DNA from: Achromobacter mucicolens
GTDB taxonomy: Bacteria > Pseudomonadota > Gammaproteobacteria > Burkholderiales > Burkholderiaceae_B
Direction: 5' to 3'
DNA: 46,271 bases
Assembly (NCBI RefSeq): GCF_902859725.1
Contig: NZ_CADIJP010000030.1
Span: forward strand, 1 to 46,271
In this document: positions 7,483 through 14,602 of the stretch, piece after piece
Numbering within the stretch: position 1 is the first letter of the stretch
Layout of the letters: each line of letters begins with the position of its first letter
The notes under the pieces: model-generated
Databases searched by the model: none
Seen by the model: the letters and a program-made list of their open reading frames with translations, nothing else
What the model was told of the DNA's origin: nothing
Made by a program: the position numbers and the translations under genes

Positions 7483-8955
7483 ATGACGCAGTCCGCCGCC
7501 GCGCAGAAACCGCCCGCGACGCCCCGCCGCCTCGACCCGGAAGACGCCCAGACCGCCCTCGCGGAAGTCCAGGAGCGCTTGCGGCGCCAGCACCTCGTCG
7601 AAGAACTGGTTCACCGCCAGGAAGAAGGCGACGCCAAGGCGCCCCTGGTCGAAGACCTGGTGCACCGCCAGCACGAAGCCGAGTTGAAAACGCTTGTCGA
7701 CGGCCTGCACCCCGCCGACATCGCCTTCATCCTCGAATCGCTGCCCAAGGACGAGCGCCAGGCGATCTGGAAGCTGGTCAGCCCTGAGCACGACGCGGAC
7801 GTCCTGCTCGAAGTCGAAGACTGGGTCCGCGAATCGCTGATCGAGGCGATGGACCGCCAGGACCTCGTCGCCGCGACCGAAAGCATGGACGCGGACGAGC
7901 TCGCTGACCTGGCGCCCGACCTGCCGCCCGACGTGGTGGCGGAAGTGCAAAAGGGCCTGACCGAGGAAGAGCGCGCGCAGCTTCTGGAAGCCATGGGCTA
8001 TCCGGAAGACAGCGTCGGCGCCATCATGGATTTCGAGATGGTGCGCGTGCGCGAGGACGTCACGCTCGAGGTCGTGCTGCGCTACCTGCGCCGGCTTCAC
8101 GAACTGCCCGACCACACCGACCAGATCTTCGTCGTTGACCGCCAGGACAAGCTGCAGGGCATCCTGCCGCTGTCGCGCCTGTTGGTCAGCGAGCCCGAAA
8201 CCGAAGTGCGGGCAGTCATGAATTCCGACTTCCTGACGCTGAACCCGCTGGATTCCGACGCCGACGCCGCCGGCGCCTTCGAGCGTTATGACCTGGTGTC
8301 CGCCCCCGTGATGGACGACCAGGGCCGGCTGATCGGCCGCGTCACCATCGCCGACGTGGTGGACGTGATGCGCGAAGACTCGCAAGAGCAGGCGCTGTCG
8401 CGCGCCGGTCTGCAAGAAGAAGACATCTTCGCCCCCGTCACCACCGCGCTGCGCAACCGTGCGCCGTGGCTGCTCTTCAATCTCTGTACCGCCGCCACGG
8501 CGTCGTTCGTAGCATCGCAGTTCGAAGGCACGGTCAGCCAGATTGTCATCCTGGCCTTCCTGATGTCGATCGTGGCGGGCATCGGCGGCAACTCGGGCAA
8601 CCAGACCATGACGCTCATCATCCGGGCGCTGGCGATGGGCCGCATCACGGGCCGCAACCTGTGGCAGCTCGTCAAGCGCGAGCTCTTCGTGACGCTGCTG
8701 GTGGGACTGTGCGGCAGCGTGGTGGCCGCCCTGTTCGCGTGGGTGATCTCGCACTCCGTGTCCATCGCGCTGGTGATGATGGCCGCCATGATCTGCAACA
8801 TGCTGGTCGGCGCGTCGGTCGGCGTGCTGGTGCCCATGGTGCGCGCGCGCTTCGGCAAGGACCCGGCGATGGGCTCGTCGGTGCTGCTCACCTTTGCCAC
8901 CGATTCGCTGGGTTTCTTCATTTTCCTGGGCCTGGCCACCATCTTTCTGTTGTAG
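7483..8955 (+). CDS. mgtE: MgtE magnesium transporter/channel
   Basis: MgtE-family Mg2+ channel of the inner membrane, 490 residues. The cytosolic N domain covers about residues 60-170 (HPADIAFILESLPKDERQAI), followed by a CBS pair at about 180-300 (GAIMDFEMVRV, AVMNSDFLTLNP, SAPVMDDQGRLIGRVT) which in the family senses intracellular Mg2+. The C-terminal channel domain has about five membrane helices, with the signature GIGGNSGNQTMTLIIRALA forming the pore. An internal repeat is visible near the N-terminus: LVEELVHRQ followed 19 residues later by LVEDLVHRQ, in a segment longer than in the structurally known MgtE. The start ATG at 7483 is 10 nt after the thioesterase gene. A GC stem at 8973-8989 follows the stop. 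Confidence 0.95.
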   Translation: MTQSAAAQKPPATPRRLDPEDAQTALAEVQERLRRQHLVEELVHRQEEGDAKAPLVEDLVHRQHEAELKTLVDGLHPADIAFILESLPKDERQAIWKLVSPEHDADVLLEVEDWVRESLIEAMDRQDLVAATESMDADELADLAPDLPPDVVAEVQKGLTEEERAQLLEAMGYPEDSVGAIMDFEMVRVREDVTLEVVLRYLRRLHELPDHTDQIFVVDRQDKLQGILPLSRLLVSEPETEVRAVMNSDFLTLNPLDSDADAAGAFERYDLVSAPVMDDQGRLIGRVTIADVVDVMREDSQEQALSRAGLQEEDIFAPVTTALRNRAPWLLFNLCTAATASFVASQFEGTVSQIVILAFLMSIVAGIGGNSGNQTMTLIIRALAMGRITGRNLWQLVKRELFVTLLVGLCGSVVAALFAWVISHSVSIALVMMAAMICNMLVGASVGVLVPMVRARFGKDPAMGSSVLLTFATDSLGFFIFLGLATIFLL

Positions 8956-8972
8956 CGCTCCCGCCACGACAC

Positions 8973-8989
8973 GCCGCCGAATCGGCGGC
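8973..8989 (+). other. GC-rich hairpin after mgtE
   Basis: Perfect 7-bp stem GCCGCCG-AAT-CGGCGGC located 17 nt after the mgtE stop codon. It lacks a T tract, so it may slow transcription or protect the 3' end, but it is not a standard intrinsic terminator. Confidence 0.4.
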
Positions 8990-9009
8990 AATACCCCCGA
9001 ATGCGCGGG

Positions 9010-9079
9010 GATGACAGCCCACTGACAGGGAAGACGACATGCCCTCCGTTACAGTAACGGAACTGTCATCTTTTCCCTG
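9010..9079. promoter_or_regulatory. Palindrome-rich region upstream of pagP
   Basis: Directly before pagP there is a perfect palindrome CCGTTAC-A-GTAACGG (9046-9060). It is flanked by GATGACAG (9010-9017) with its complement CTGTCATC (9063-9070), and by CAGGGAA (9026-9032) with its complement TTCCCTG (9073-9079). The two flanking pairs interleave rather than nest. The central palindrome is a good operator candidate for the stimulus-controlled pagP gene; the regulator cannot be named. Confidence 0.5.
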
Positions 9080-9087
9080 GGGCCGCA

Positions 9088-9642
9088 ATGACCACCAGAC
9101 TCCGAGCCGCGCTGTTTTGCCTGCTGTTGTCCGTCTTCACCGTTACCGCCCACGCTTGCGACGACATGCCCTCATGGGCCAAGTCCGCGTGCAACCGCAT
9201 CGACCAGATCTGGACCGAAGGCGGCAATGACCTCTATGTCAGCGGCTACGCCTGGCACAACCGCGCCAAGTACAGCGCCGAAAAGATCGACAGCTTCCGT
9301 GAACTGGCCTGGGGCGGCGGCTACGGGCGCAGCATCTACGACGAGGACGGGGATTGGCAGGGGCTGTACGCCATGGCGTTTCTGGACTCGCACTCGAAGG
9401 TGCAGCCCATTGCGGGCTACGGCTTTCTGAAAATCGGCCAGGTCAGCGACAACTTCCGGCTTGGCGCGGGCTACACGGTGTTCCTCACCGCGCGCCACGA
9501 CATCATGAGCTACGTGCCGTTTCCCGGCATCCTGCCGCTGGTCAGCGCCGGCTACAAGGACGCCATGCTTTACGCGACGTACATCCCGGGCTCAAGCGGC
9601 GCGGGCAATGTGGCGTTCGTGTTCGGCCGCTGGCAATTCTGA
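9088..9642 (+). CDS. pagP: PagP lipid A palmitoyltransferase
   Basis: Outer-membrane eight-stranded beta-barrel enzyme that transfers palmitate from a phospholipid to lipid A, altering resistance to host defences. The 184-residue precursor has a signal peptide (residues 1-23, ending in AHA). The mature protein starts with an amphipathic helix (SWAKSACNRIDQIW). The catalytic residues align with E. coli PagP: His57 in YAWHNR, and Asp100-Ser101 in FLDSHSK; subtracting the signal gives 34, 77 and 78 against 33, 76 and 77 in E. coli. The C-terminal FVFGRWQF ends in aromatic Phe, as required for barrel insertion. Two cysteines (24 and 35) could form a disulfide. Upstream palindromes suggest dedicated control. 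PagP is functionally known in Bordetella, supporting the taxonomic placement. Confidence 0.95.
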   Translation: MTTRLRAALFCLLLSVFTVTAHACDDMPSWAKSACNRIDQIWTEGGNDLYVSGYAWHNRAKYSAEKIDSFRELAWGGGYGRSIYDEDGDWQGLYAMAFLDSHSKVQPIAGYGFLKIGQVSDNFRLGAGYTVFLTARHDIMSYVPFPGILPLVSAGYKDAMLYATYIPGSSGAGNVAFVFGRWQF

Positions 9643-9647
9643 CCGCG

Positions 9648-10259
9648 TCAAAACGCATGGCCCAATTTGCGCACCAGGTCTCCCAGGCGCCAGTCGTCGA
9701 TGCCGTGCGCGCGCAACGCACGCGCCGTTTCCACCACGTAGTCCAGACAAGGCCCGGAATGCCCGACCGCATTGCGCACGGACGCCAGCAGGCGGTCGTC
9801 GCACAGATCAGCTGCGTACTCGCGGCAGGCGCGGTTCAACAGGAACACGAGTCCGCGCACGGGCGCATCGTCGGTGTGGCAGGTCAGCCAGCGCGGGCTG
9901 TAGGCGCCCGTGACCATCTCGCGCCGCCATAAGGCCTGAAAGACTTGCGGCACGTCGCTGGCCGCGATCTGAAACGCAACGCCCCGGCAACAGCCGCCAC
10001 GGTCCAGGCCGAACACCAGCCCCGGATTGTCCGGCGATCCGCGGTGGTCATGCGACCACAGGCAGAGCGAGCGGTGATAGCCCCGCACCGTGGCCAGGCG
10101 CCGTTCGCGCCAGGCAAAGCCGGGGTGCCATATCAGGGAACCGTAGGCAAACACCCACAGGTCGTCGACGCCGTTCCAGCCGGCCAGCAGATCATCCACC
10201 GATGCTGCTTGCCGCGTTTTCTGCAATCCGGCGCAGCCGGCGGGCACTGCCAACGACAT
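9648..10259 (-). CDS. chaC: ChaC-like glutathione-specific gamma-glutamylcyclotransferase
   Basis: Cytosolic enzyme of 203 residues that cleaves glutathione to 5-oxoproline and Cys-Gly. The gamma-glutamyl-binding loop VFAYGSLIW is at residues 36-44, and the expected catalytic glutamate is Glu114 in WRREMVTGAY. RGYHRSLCLWSHDHRG and the C-terminal RNAVGHSGPCLDYV are typical of the ChaC branch rather than of GGCT or GGACT. The first 25 residues are unlike the family core and the true start could be slightly downstream. The gene converges on pagP with 5 nt between the two. Upstream lies a palindrome flanked by two GATATC sites (10270-10308), probably its promoter region. Confidence 0.9.
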   Translation of the reverse strand: MSLAVPAGCAGLQKTRQAASVDDLLAGWNGVDDLWVFAYGSLIWHPGFAWRERRLATVRGYHRSLCLWSHDHRGSPDNPGLVFGLDRGGCCRGVAFQIAASDVPQVFQALWRREMVTGAYSPRWLTCHTDDAPVRGLVFLLNRACREYAADLCDDRLLASVRNAVGHSGPCLDYVVETARALRAHGIDDWRLGDLVRKLGHAF

Positions 10260-10269
10260 AGGGTCCTCT

Positions 10270-10308
10270 GATATCCCAAATCACTCCAAGACTGGAGTGA
10301 GCGATATC
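10270..10308. promoter_or_regulatory. Operator-like palindrome upstream of chaC
   Basis: Perfect inverted repeat TCACTCCA-AGAC-TGGAGTGA (10281-10288 and 10293-10300), bracketed by two GATATC palindromes at 10270-10275 and 10303-10308. It lies 11-49 nt upstream of the chaC start, where a transcription factor or RNA hairpin could control the gene. The binding protein is unknown; the neighbouring Lrp-type regulator is one candidate. Confidence 0.5.
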
Positions 10309-10359
10309 CTACGCCGCCCCTCACGCAAAAGCATTGCCAGATTGGGCCCGCGCAACGCG

Positions 10360-10409
10360 CAGAAAGAAATTTGCATCCGCGGCGGCGCGAGCGGCAGAAA
10401 AAAATTTGC
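10360..10409. repeat. Two A/T-rich direct repeats between lrp and chaC
   Basis: CAGAAAGAAATTTGC (10360-10374) and CAGAAAAAAATTTGC (10395-10409) are 15-bp direct repeats differing at one base, 35 bp apart, in otherwise very GC-rich DNA. On the minus strand each gives a T-rich tract after a GC block; the one nearest lrp forms part of its likely terminator. Confidence 0.6.
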
Positions 10410-10420
10410 GCGCCGCGCGC
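10398..10420 (-). terminator. Probable terminator of the SDR-lrp operon
   Basis: On the minus strand, immediately after the lrp stop codon, GCGCGCGGCGCGC (10420-10408) is followed by AAA and then TTTTTTT (10404-10398). The stem is short with a tight loop, so strength is uncertain, but position and T tract fit an intrinsic terminator. Confidence 0.5.
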
Positions 10421-10897
10421 CTACACCGCGTTCAGGGGCAATTCCGTGGTGCTTTTGATGACTTCCATCGAGAAACTGGCGCTGACGTCCAGGAGGTCCA
10501 CGGCCCCGATCAGCCGGCGGTAGAAGCGGTCATAGGCTGCCATGTCCTCGACCACCACCTTCAGCAGATAGTCGACGTCGCCCGCCATGCGGTGAAATTC
10601 GACGACGTTGGGCAACGCCATCACCGCGTTGATCAGGCTTTGCGTCCACTTCTCGTTGTGCTGGCTGGTGCGGATGGACACGAACACCGTCAGGTTCAAT
10701 CCCAGCGCGCGCGGGTCCAGTAGGATGGCGTTGCGCGCGATGACGCCGTCATCCTTCAGCTTCTGGATGCGGCGCCAGCACGGCGTCACGGAAAGGTTCA
10801 CTTGCTCGGCCACTTCGGCGACCGAACAGGTGGCGTCCTTCTGCAGCAGCGCGAGTATCTTGAGGTCCGTCTGATCCATGGATGTTTTCGATGCCAT
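10421..10897 (-). CDS. Lrp/AsnC family transcriptional regulator
   Basis: Feast/famine-type DNA-binding protein of 158 residues. The helix-turn-helix is at about residues 8-60 (DQTDLKILALLQKDATCSVA, EQVNLSVTPCWRRIQKLKDD), followed by the RAM effector-binding domain (VFVSIRTSQHNEKW, VVEFHRMAGDVDYLLKVVVE). VTPCWRRIQKL is a motif common to Lrp proteins of the amino-acid-sensing group. The start ATG overlaps the stop codon of the upstream SDR gene by one base (TGATG), so the two genes are co-transcribed and probably translationally coupled. The unusual partner suggests control of a small metabolic unit rather than global Lrp; the effector is unknown. Confidence 0.92.
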   Translation of the reverse strand: MASKTSMDQTDLKILALLQKDATCSVAEVAEQVNLSVTPCWRRIQKLKDDGVIARNAILLDPRALGLNLTVFVSIRTSQHNEKWTQSLINAVMALPNVVEFHRMAGDVDYLLKVVVEDMAAYDRFYRRLIGAVDLLDVSASFSMEVIKSTTELPLNAV

Positions 10898-11676
10898 CAG
10901 TAGGTCCCGGGGTAACCGCCCCCGTCGATCAGCAGATTCTGCGCCGTCATGTAGCCGGCGTGGGCCGAGCAGACGTAGGCGCACAGCGCGCCCAGTTCCT
11001 CGGGCTGGCCGTACCGGCCGGCGGGATTGCTGCGCGCCCGCTCGTCCCACAGTTGTTCGAACGTCTTGCCGCCCTGCTCCACCATGCCCTGGATGTGCCG
11101 GATCTGCGCATCGGTGGCAAAGGCGCCTGGCAAGAGGTTGTTGATCGTGACGTTGTGGCGCACAGTCTGGCGCGCCAGGCCGCCCACGAAGCCGATCAGA
11201 CCCGAGCGCGCGCCATTAGACAGGCCCAGCTCGGCATGTGGCGCCTTCACGCTGCGCGACACGATATTGACGATCCGCCCAAAGCGCCGCTCGACCATGC
11301 CGTCCACCACGCGGCGGATCATGTCGATCGGTCCCAGCATCATGGCGTCCAGCGCGGCGATCCAGTCGTCGTGCGACCAGTCCCGGAAGTCGCCCGGCAG
11401 CGGGCCGTCGGCGTTGTTGATCAGGATGTCCGGATGCGGACAGGCGGCCATGGCCGCGTCGCGCCCCTGCGGGAGCGTCAGGTCGGCGGACACCCAACCC
11501 ACGCCAGTGCCGGTCTCGCGCGATATCTCGGCGGCGGCTTGCTCCAGCGTCGTCGGATTGCGCGCCGCGATGGTCACCGCCACACCCTCGCGCGCAAGCT
11601 GCAAGGCGCAGGCGCGCCCCATGCCGCGGCTGCCGCCAAACACCAGTGCCTTCCTGCCGCTGATCCCCAGGTCCAT
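10897..11676 (-). CDS. SDR family oxidoreductase with altered catalytic Tyr/Lys
   Basis: Short-chain dehydrogenase/reductase fold, 259 residues. The cofactor motif GGSRGMGRA is at residues 14-22, and INNADGP stands in place of the usual NNAG. The catalytic Ser140 is present in NIVSRS, but the YxxxK motif expected 13 and 17 residues later reads SNGAR (153-157), so Tyr is replaced by Ser and Lys by Arg. The LGLSNGARSGLIG form is known from a BKR-like SDR subgroup, so this is likely a family trait rather than a mutation. Catalysis by the classical mechanism is doubtful and the substrate is unknown. It leads an operon with the downstream Lrp-type gene (1-nt overlap), from a promoter at 11743-11771. 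Confidence 0.88.
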   Translation of the reverse strand: MDLGISGRKALVFGGSRGMGRACALQLAREGVAVTIAARNPTTLEQAAAEISRETGTGVGWVSADLTLPQGRDAAMAACPHPDILINNADGPLPGDFRDWSHDDWIAALDAMMLGPIDMIRRVVDGMVERRFGRIVNIVSRSVKAPHAELGLSNGARSGLIGFVGGLARQTVRHNVTINNLLPGAFATDAQIRHIQGMVEQGGKTFEQLWDERARSNPAGRYGQPEELGALCAYVCSAHAGYMTAQNLLIDGGGYPGTY

Positions 11677-11742
11677 TCCCGCCCCCTCTGCTGTCGCGTT
11701 GACGGCGCCGGGCGCCCGCGGCCCGCCGCTCCGAAGCGGTCC

Positions 11743-11771
11743 AGTATAGGAGCGCGCCCGCCGGCATGGAA
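11743..11771 (-). promoter_or_regulatory. Probable sigma70 promoter of the SDR-lrp operon
   Basis: On the minus strand TTCCAT (11771-11766), 17 nt, then TATACT (11748-11743), with an A/T-rich tract just upstream (11771-11780) that could act as an UP element. It lies 67-95 nt before the SDR start codon. Confidence 0.5.
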
Positions 11772-11795
11772 TTTTTTTCTAATCCGGCCGGCCAA

Positions 11796-11824
11796 GAAAA
11801 ATGGGGCCCCGCGAAGGACCCCAT
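11796..11824 (-). terminator. Rho-independent terminator after the ThDP-dependent enzyme
   Basis: On the minus strand the 9-bp stem ATGGGGTCC (11824-11816) pairs with GGGCCCCAT (11809-11801), with one G-U pair and a 6-nt TTCGCG loop, followed by TTTTT. It closes the gntR-Bug-ThDP enzyme unit just upstream of the SDR promoter. Confidence 0.8.
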
Positions 11825-11852
11825 CGGCAATGCAGCGAATGCGGCTAGCGCA

Positions 11853-13547
11853 TCAGCCCATCCATTGGCTCACGGGCGCCGCGGCGTCTTGCAGCGGCTG
11901 CGTCACCACGTCGATCAGCGCGGGGCCGTCGTGCTCCATGGCGGCCTTGATCGCGGCGTCCAGCTTGGACGGATCCTCGACGCGCCATGCCTTCACGCCG
12001 TAGGCTTCGGCAATGCGCGCATGGTCGGTGCGGTTGAAGTCCACGCTGTAGTAGCGCTTGTCGTAACCGGCCTTCTGGCTGGCCTTGATCCAGCCATAGA
12101 CCGAATTCGAGAACACCACCATCAAGAGCGGCGCCTTGTGGCGCACGATGGTTTCCAGCTCGCCCACCGTGAAGCCGAAGCTGCCGTCGCCCATCACCGA
12201 CACGCACTTGGATTGCGGACGGCCGACCCAGGCGCCCAGCGCCGCCGACATCGAAAAGCCCAGCGCGCCGTGAGCGCGGTTGGTGATGAAGTGGCGGCCG
12301 GGGCGCGAGACATCGTAGTACGCCGAAAAATACGGGCACGGCGTGCCGGGATCCGCGCACACCACCGCGTCGTCGGGCAGCAGGCGGTTCAGCGACTGCA
12401 CCACGCGCTCGGGCAGAATCGGCGCGTCCAGGCTGGCGGCCAGCGGTTCAAGCTGCGCGCGGCGCGCGGCCTTGGCGCGGCCGGCCAGCACGGCGCCGTC
12501 GGCCGCATCGGAGGGCCGGTGCTTGATGCGCGCCTGCACTTCGGCGGACAGCGCCTCGAGCGCCAGCTTGGCGTCGCCCACCAGGCCAACTTCGGTCAGG
12601 TAGTTGGCGCCGATCACCATCGGGTCGATGTCGATGTGCAGGATCGGCACATCGCGATTCGGGAAGCGCCAGTGCTCGGTCGAGGTCGACCCCGCGCGGC
12701 AGCCCACGAAGAGCACCACGTCGGCGGCCGCCACCACATCGCGCGTCGCCATCACGCCGCCGTTCGAGCCCACCACGCCCGCGTTCAGCGGATGGGTGTC
12801 GGCCAGGCTGCCCTGCCCGCTCACCGTCACGCAGACCGCGGCCTTCAGGGACTCGGCCAATTCTTGCAGCGCGCCGCTGGCGCCGGCGATGACCACGCCG
12901 CCACCGCAGATGATGACCGGCGAACGCGCGGCCACCAGCCGCTGCGCCGCACGGGCCACGTCGGCGGGGTCCGGCGCAAAGCGCATGGCCGGGAAGCTGC
13001 CGTGCTCGGGCTGCGCCCAGACATCGGACGCATCGACCTGCTGCTTCATCACGTCATAGGGAAAGCACAGGTGCGCCGAGCCGGGCTTGCCGGTCGTCAT
13101 GGCGCGGAAGGCCGCGCGCACCATGCCCGGAATCTGGTCCGCGCGATCGATCGTGCGGTTCCACTTGGTCAGCGGGCGGTAGAGCGCCTCCTGGTCCAAT
13201 TCGGTCAGCGGGTACTTGCCGCGCGAGCCGACAGCCACGTCCGACGTAATGCCCAGCACGGGAATCGACGATTCGTTGGCTTCGACCAGGCCCGGCAGCA
13301 GATAGGTCGCGCCGCCGCCGCTGGGGCCTTCGCACACGCCGACCTTGCCCGTCACGCGGGCATAGGCATCCGCCATGTAGCCGGCGCTGCGCTCATCGCG
13401 CGTCAGGATGTGCTGCATGCCGTGATCCAGGCGGTACAGCGCGTCATACAGCGGCAGCGTGGTGTCGCCGCACAGGCCGAAAATGTGTTTGACGCCGTTG
13501 TGTTGCAGCATCCGCACCATCGCTTCGGCGCCGTTCATGTGTTCCAT
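11853..13547 (-). CDS. Thiamine-diphosphate-dependent enzyme (acetolactate synthase large subunit-like)
   Basis: ThDP enzyme of the acetolactate synthase/pyruvate decarboxylase superfamily, 564 residues with the usual three domains. The catalytic glutamate is Glu52 in TRDERSAGYMADAYARVTG. The central FAD/nucleotide-type domain contains VIICGGGVVIAGASGALQEL. The C-terminal ThDP-Mg2+ motif runs from GDGSFGFTVGELETI to the Asn of VVFSNSVYGW. The reaction is not certain: acetolactate synthase, sulfoacetaldehyde acetyltransferase, oxalyl-CoA decarboxylase and benzoylformate decarboxylase share this plan. There is no small regulatory subunit nearby, and a solute receptor and a GntR regulator lie in the same operon, so a catabolic role on an imported organic acid is more likely than valine/isoleucine synthesis. 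GGAG 5 nt before ATG 13547 supports the start. Confidence 0.88.
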   Translation of the reverse strand: MEHMNGAEAMVRMLQHNGVKHIFGLCGDTTLPLYDALYRLDHGMQHILTRDERSAGYMADAYARVTGKVGVCEGPSGGGATYLLPGLVEANESSIPVLGITSDVAVGSRGKYPLTELDQEALYRPLTKWNRTIDRADQIPGMVRAAFRAMTTGKPGSAHLCFPYDVMKQQVDASDVWAQPEHGSFPAMRFAPDPADVARAAQRLVAARSPVIICGGGVVIAGASGALQELAESLKAAVCVTVSGQGSLADTHPLNAGVVGSNGGVMATRDVVAAADVVLFVGCRAGSTSTEHWRFPNRDVPILHIDIDPMVIGANYLTEVGLVGDAKLALEALSAEVQARIKHRPSDAADGAVLAGRAKAARRAQLEPLAASLDAPILPERVVQSLNRLLPDDAVVCADPGTPCPYFSAYYDVSRPGRHFITNRAHGALGFSMSAALGAWVGRPQSKCVSVMGDGSFGFTVGELETIVRHKAPLLMVVFSNSVYGWIKASQKAGYDKRYYSVDFNRTDHARIAEAYGVKAWRVEDPSKLDAAIKAAMEHDGPALIDVVTQPLQDAAAPVSQWMG

Positions 13548-13580
13548 GTCATCTCCACGTAATTCAGGAGCCGGCCCGCA

Positions 13581-13599
13581 GCGGCGGCCTTGCCGCCGC
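13581..13599. other. Intercistronic hairpin between Bug receptor and ThDP enzyme genes
   Basis: Perfect stem GCGGCGGC-CTT-GCCGCCGC without a T tract, 17-35 nt after the Bug receptor stop codon. It could stabilise the upstream message, a common arrangement where a binding protein is needed in excess. Confidence 0.45.
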
Positions 13600-13615
13600 G
13601 CCGGACCGACGCCGT

Positions 13616-14602
13616 TCAGTTATCCAGATTGATATTGCTGCTCTTGATGAAGGCGCTCCAGCGGTCGTATTCCGACTTGACGTACGCATCCAGCGCCGGG
13701 CCATCGGAGGCCACGATCTCAAAGCCCGCTTCCGTGATCTTCTTCTTGATCTCGGGATCGGCCAGCACCGCCTGGAAGTCGGCCGTCAGCTTCTTGACGG
13801 TGGCCGGCGGCGTGCCCTTCGGCGCAAACATGCCGCTCCACGAATAGGCGACAAAGCCGGGAAAGCCCGATTCGGCCACGGTCGGCACATTGGGCAATTC
13901 GGGCAGGCGCTTCTCGCCGGCAACCGCCAGCGGCTTGATCTTGCCGCCCTGGATCTGGCCGCGCAGGGCCGCATAGCTCAGCCACGTCATGTTGGCCTGG
14001 CCCCCGACCACGGCCTGGATGGCCGGTCCGCCGCCGCCGTACGGCACGTGCAACAGCTCGACCTTGGACAACCGCTTGAGTTCTTCCGGCGCCAGGTGGT
14101 TCAGCGAACCGACGCCCGTGGAGGCGTAGTTGAACTTGTTGGGCGGCTGCTTGGCGGCCGCCGCCAGGAAGTCCTTCAGGTTGTCCCCAGGCACGCTCGG
14201 ATTCGCGCCGATCACGAGCGGAAAGCGCACCGTCTGCCCGATGGCGACAAAATCCTTGAACGTGTCATAGGGCAGCTTGGGCTTCACGGCCGGATTGATG
14301 CCGTGATTGTCAAAGCTGACCAGCAGCGTGTTGCCGTCCGGCTCGGCCCGCGCCACGAATGCGGTGGCGATCTGGCTGGCGGCGCCCGGACGGTTTTCGA
14401 CGACCACCGCGCGGCCGCCCATCTGCTGCGACAGGCGAGGCTGCAGGATCCGCGCCAGGATGTCGGTGCTGCCACCGGGCGGATACGGCACGACGAGTAT
14501 CAGCGGCCGTTCCTCGGCCATCACCGGCGCGGCGACAAAAGCGCCCCCTGCCGCGGCCAGCGTGCATACCGCCGCCAGCGTCCGCTTGATCGTTTTATTC
14601 AT
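13616..14602 (-). CDS. Bug/TctC family periplasmic solute-binding receptor
   Basis: Periplasmic receptor of the tripartite tricarboxylate transporter (TctC/Bug) family, 328 residues. A cleavable signal peptide covers residues 1-29 (ending PVMA), followed by the family start RPLILVVPYPPGGSTDILAR and the ligand-loop region VVENRPGAASQIATAFVARA. These receptors bind small carboxylated ligands; the exact ligand is not predictable. No TctA/TctB membrane genes are in the window, as is usual for the many orphan Bug receptors of Bordetella and relatives. The start ATG overlaps the gntR stop by 4 nt (14599-14602). The downstream gene encodes a ThDP enzyme that may use the imported compound. Confidence 0.93.
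   Translation of the reverse strand: MNKTIKRTLAAVCTLAAAGGAFVAAPVMAEERPLILVVPYPPGGSTDILARILQPRLSQQMGGRAVVVENRPGAASQIATAFVARAEPDGNTLLVSFDNHGINPAVKPKLPYDTFKDFVAIGQTVRFPLVIGANPSVPGDNLKDFLAAAAKQPPNKFNYASTGVGSLNHLAPEELKRLSKVELLHVPYGGGGPAIQAVVGGQANMTWLSYAALRGQIQGGKIKPLAVAGEKRLPELPNVPTVAESGFPGFVAYSWSGMFAPKGTPPATVKKLTADFQAVLADPEIKKKITEAGFEIVASDGPALDAYVKSEYDRWSAFIKSSNINLDN

Noticed and set aside
11766-13562. A 598-codon plus-strand open frame opposite the ThDP enzyme gene
   Set aside because: Antisense shadow of a conserved gene; low-complexity His/Arg/Gly composition and no family motif.
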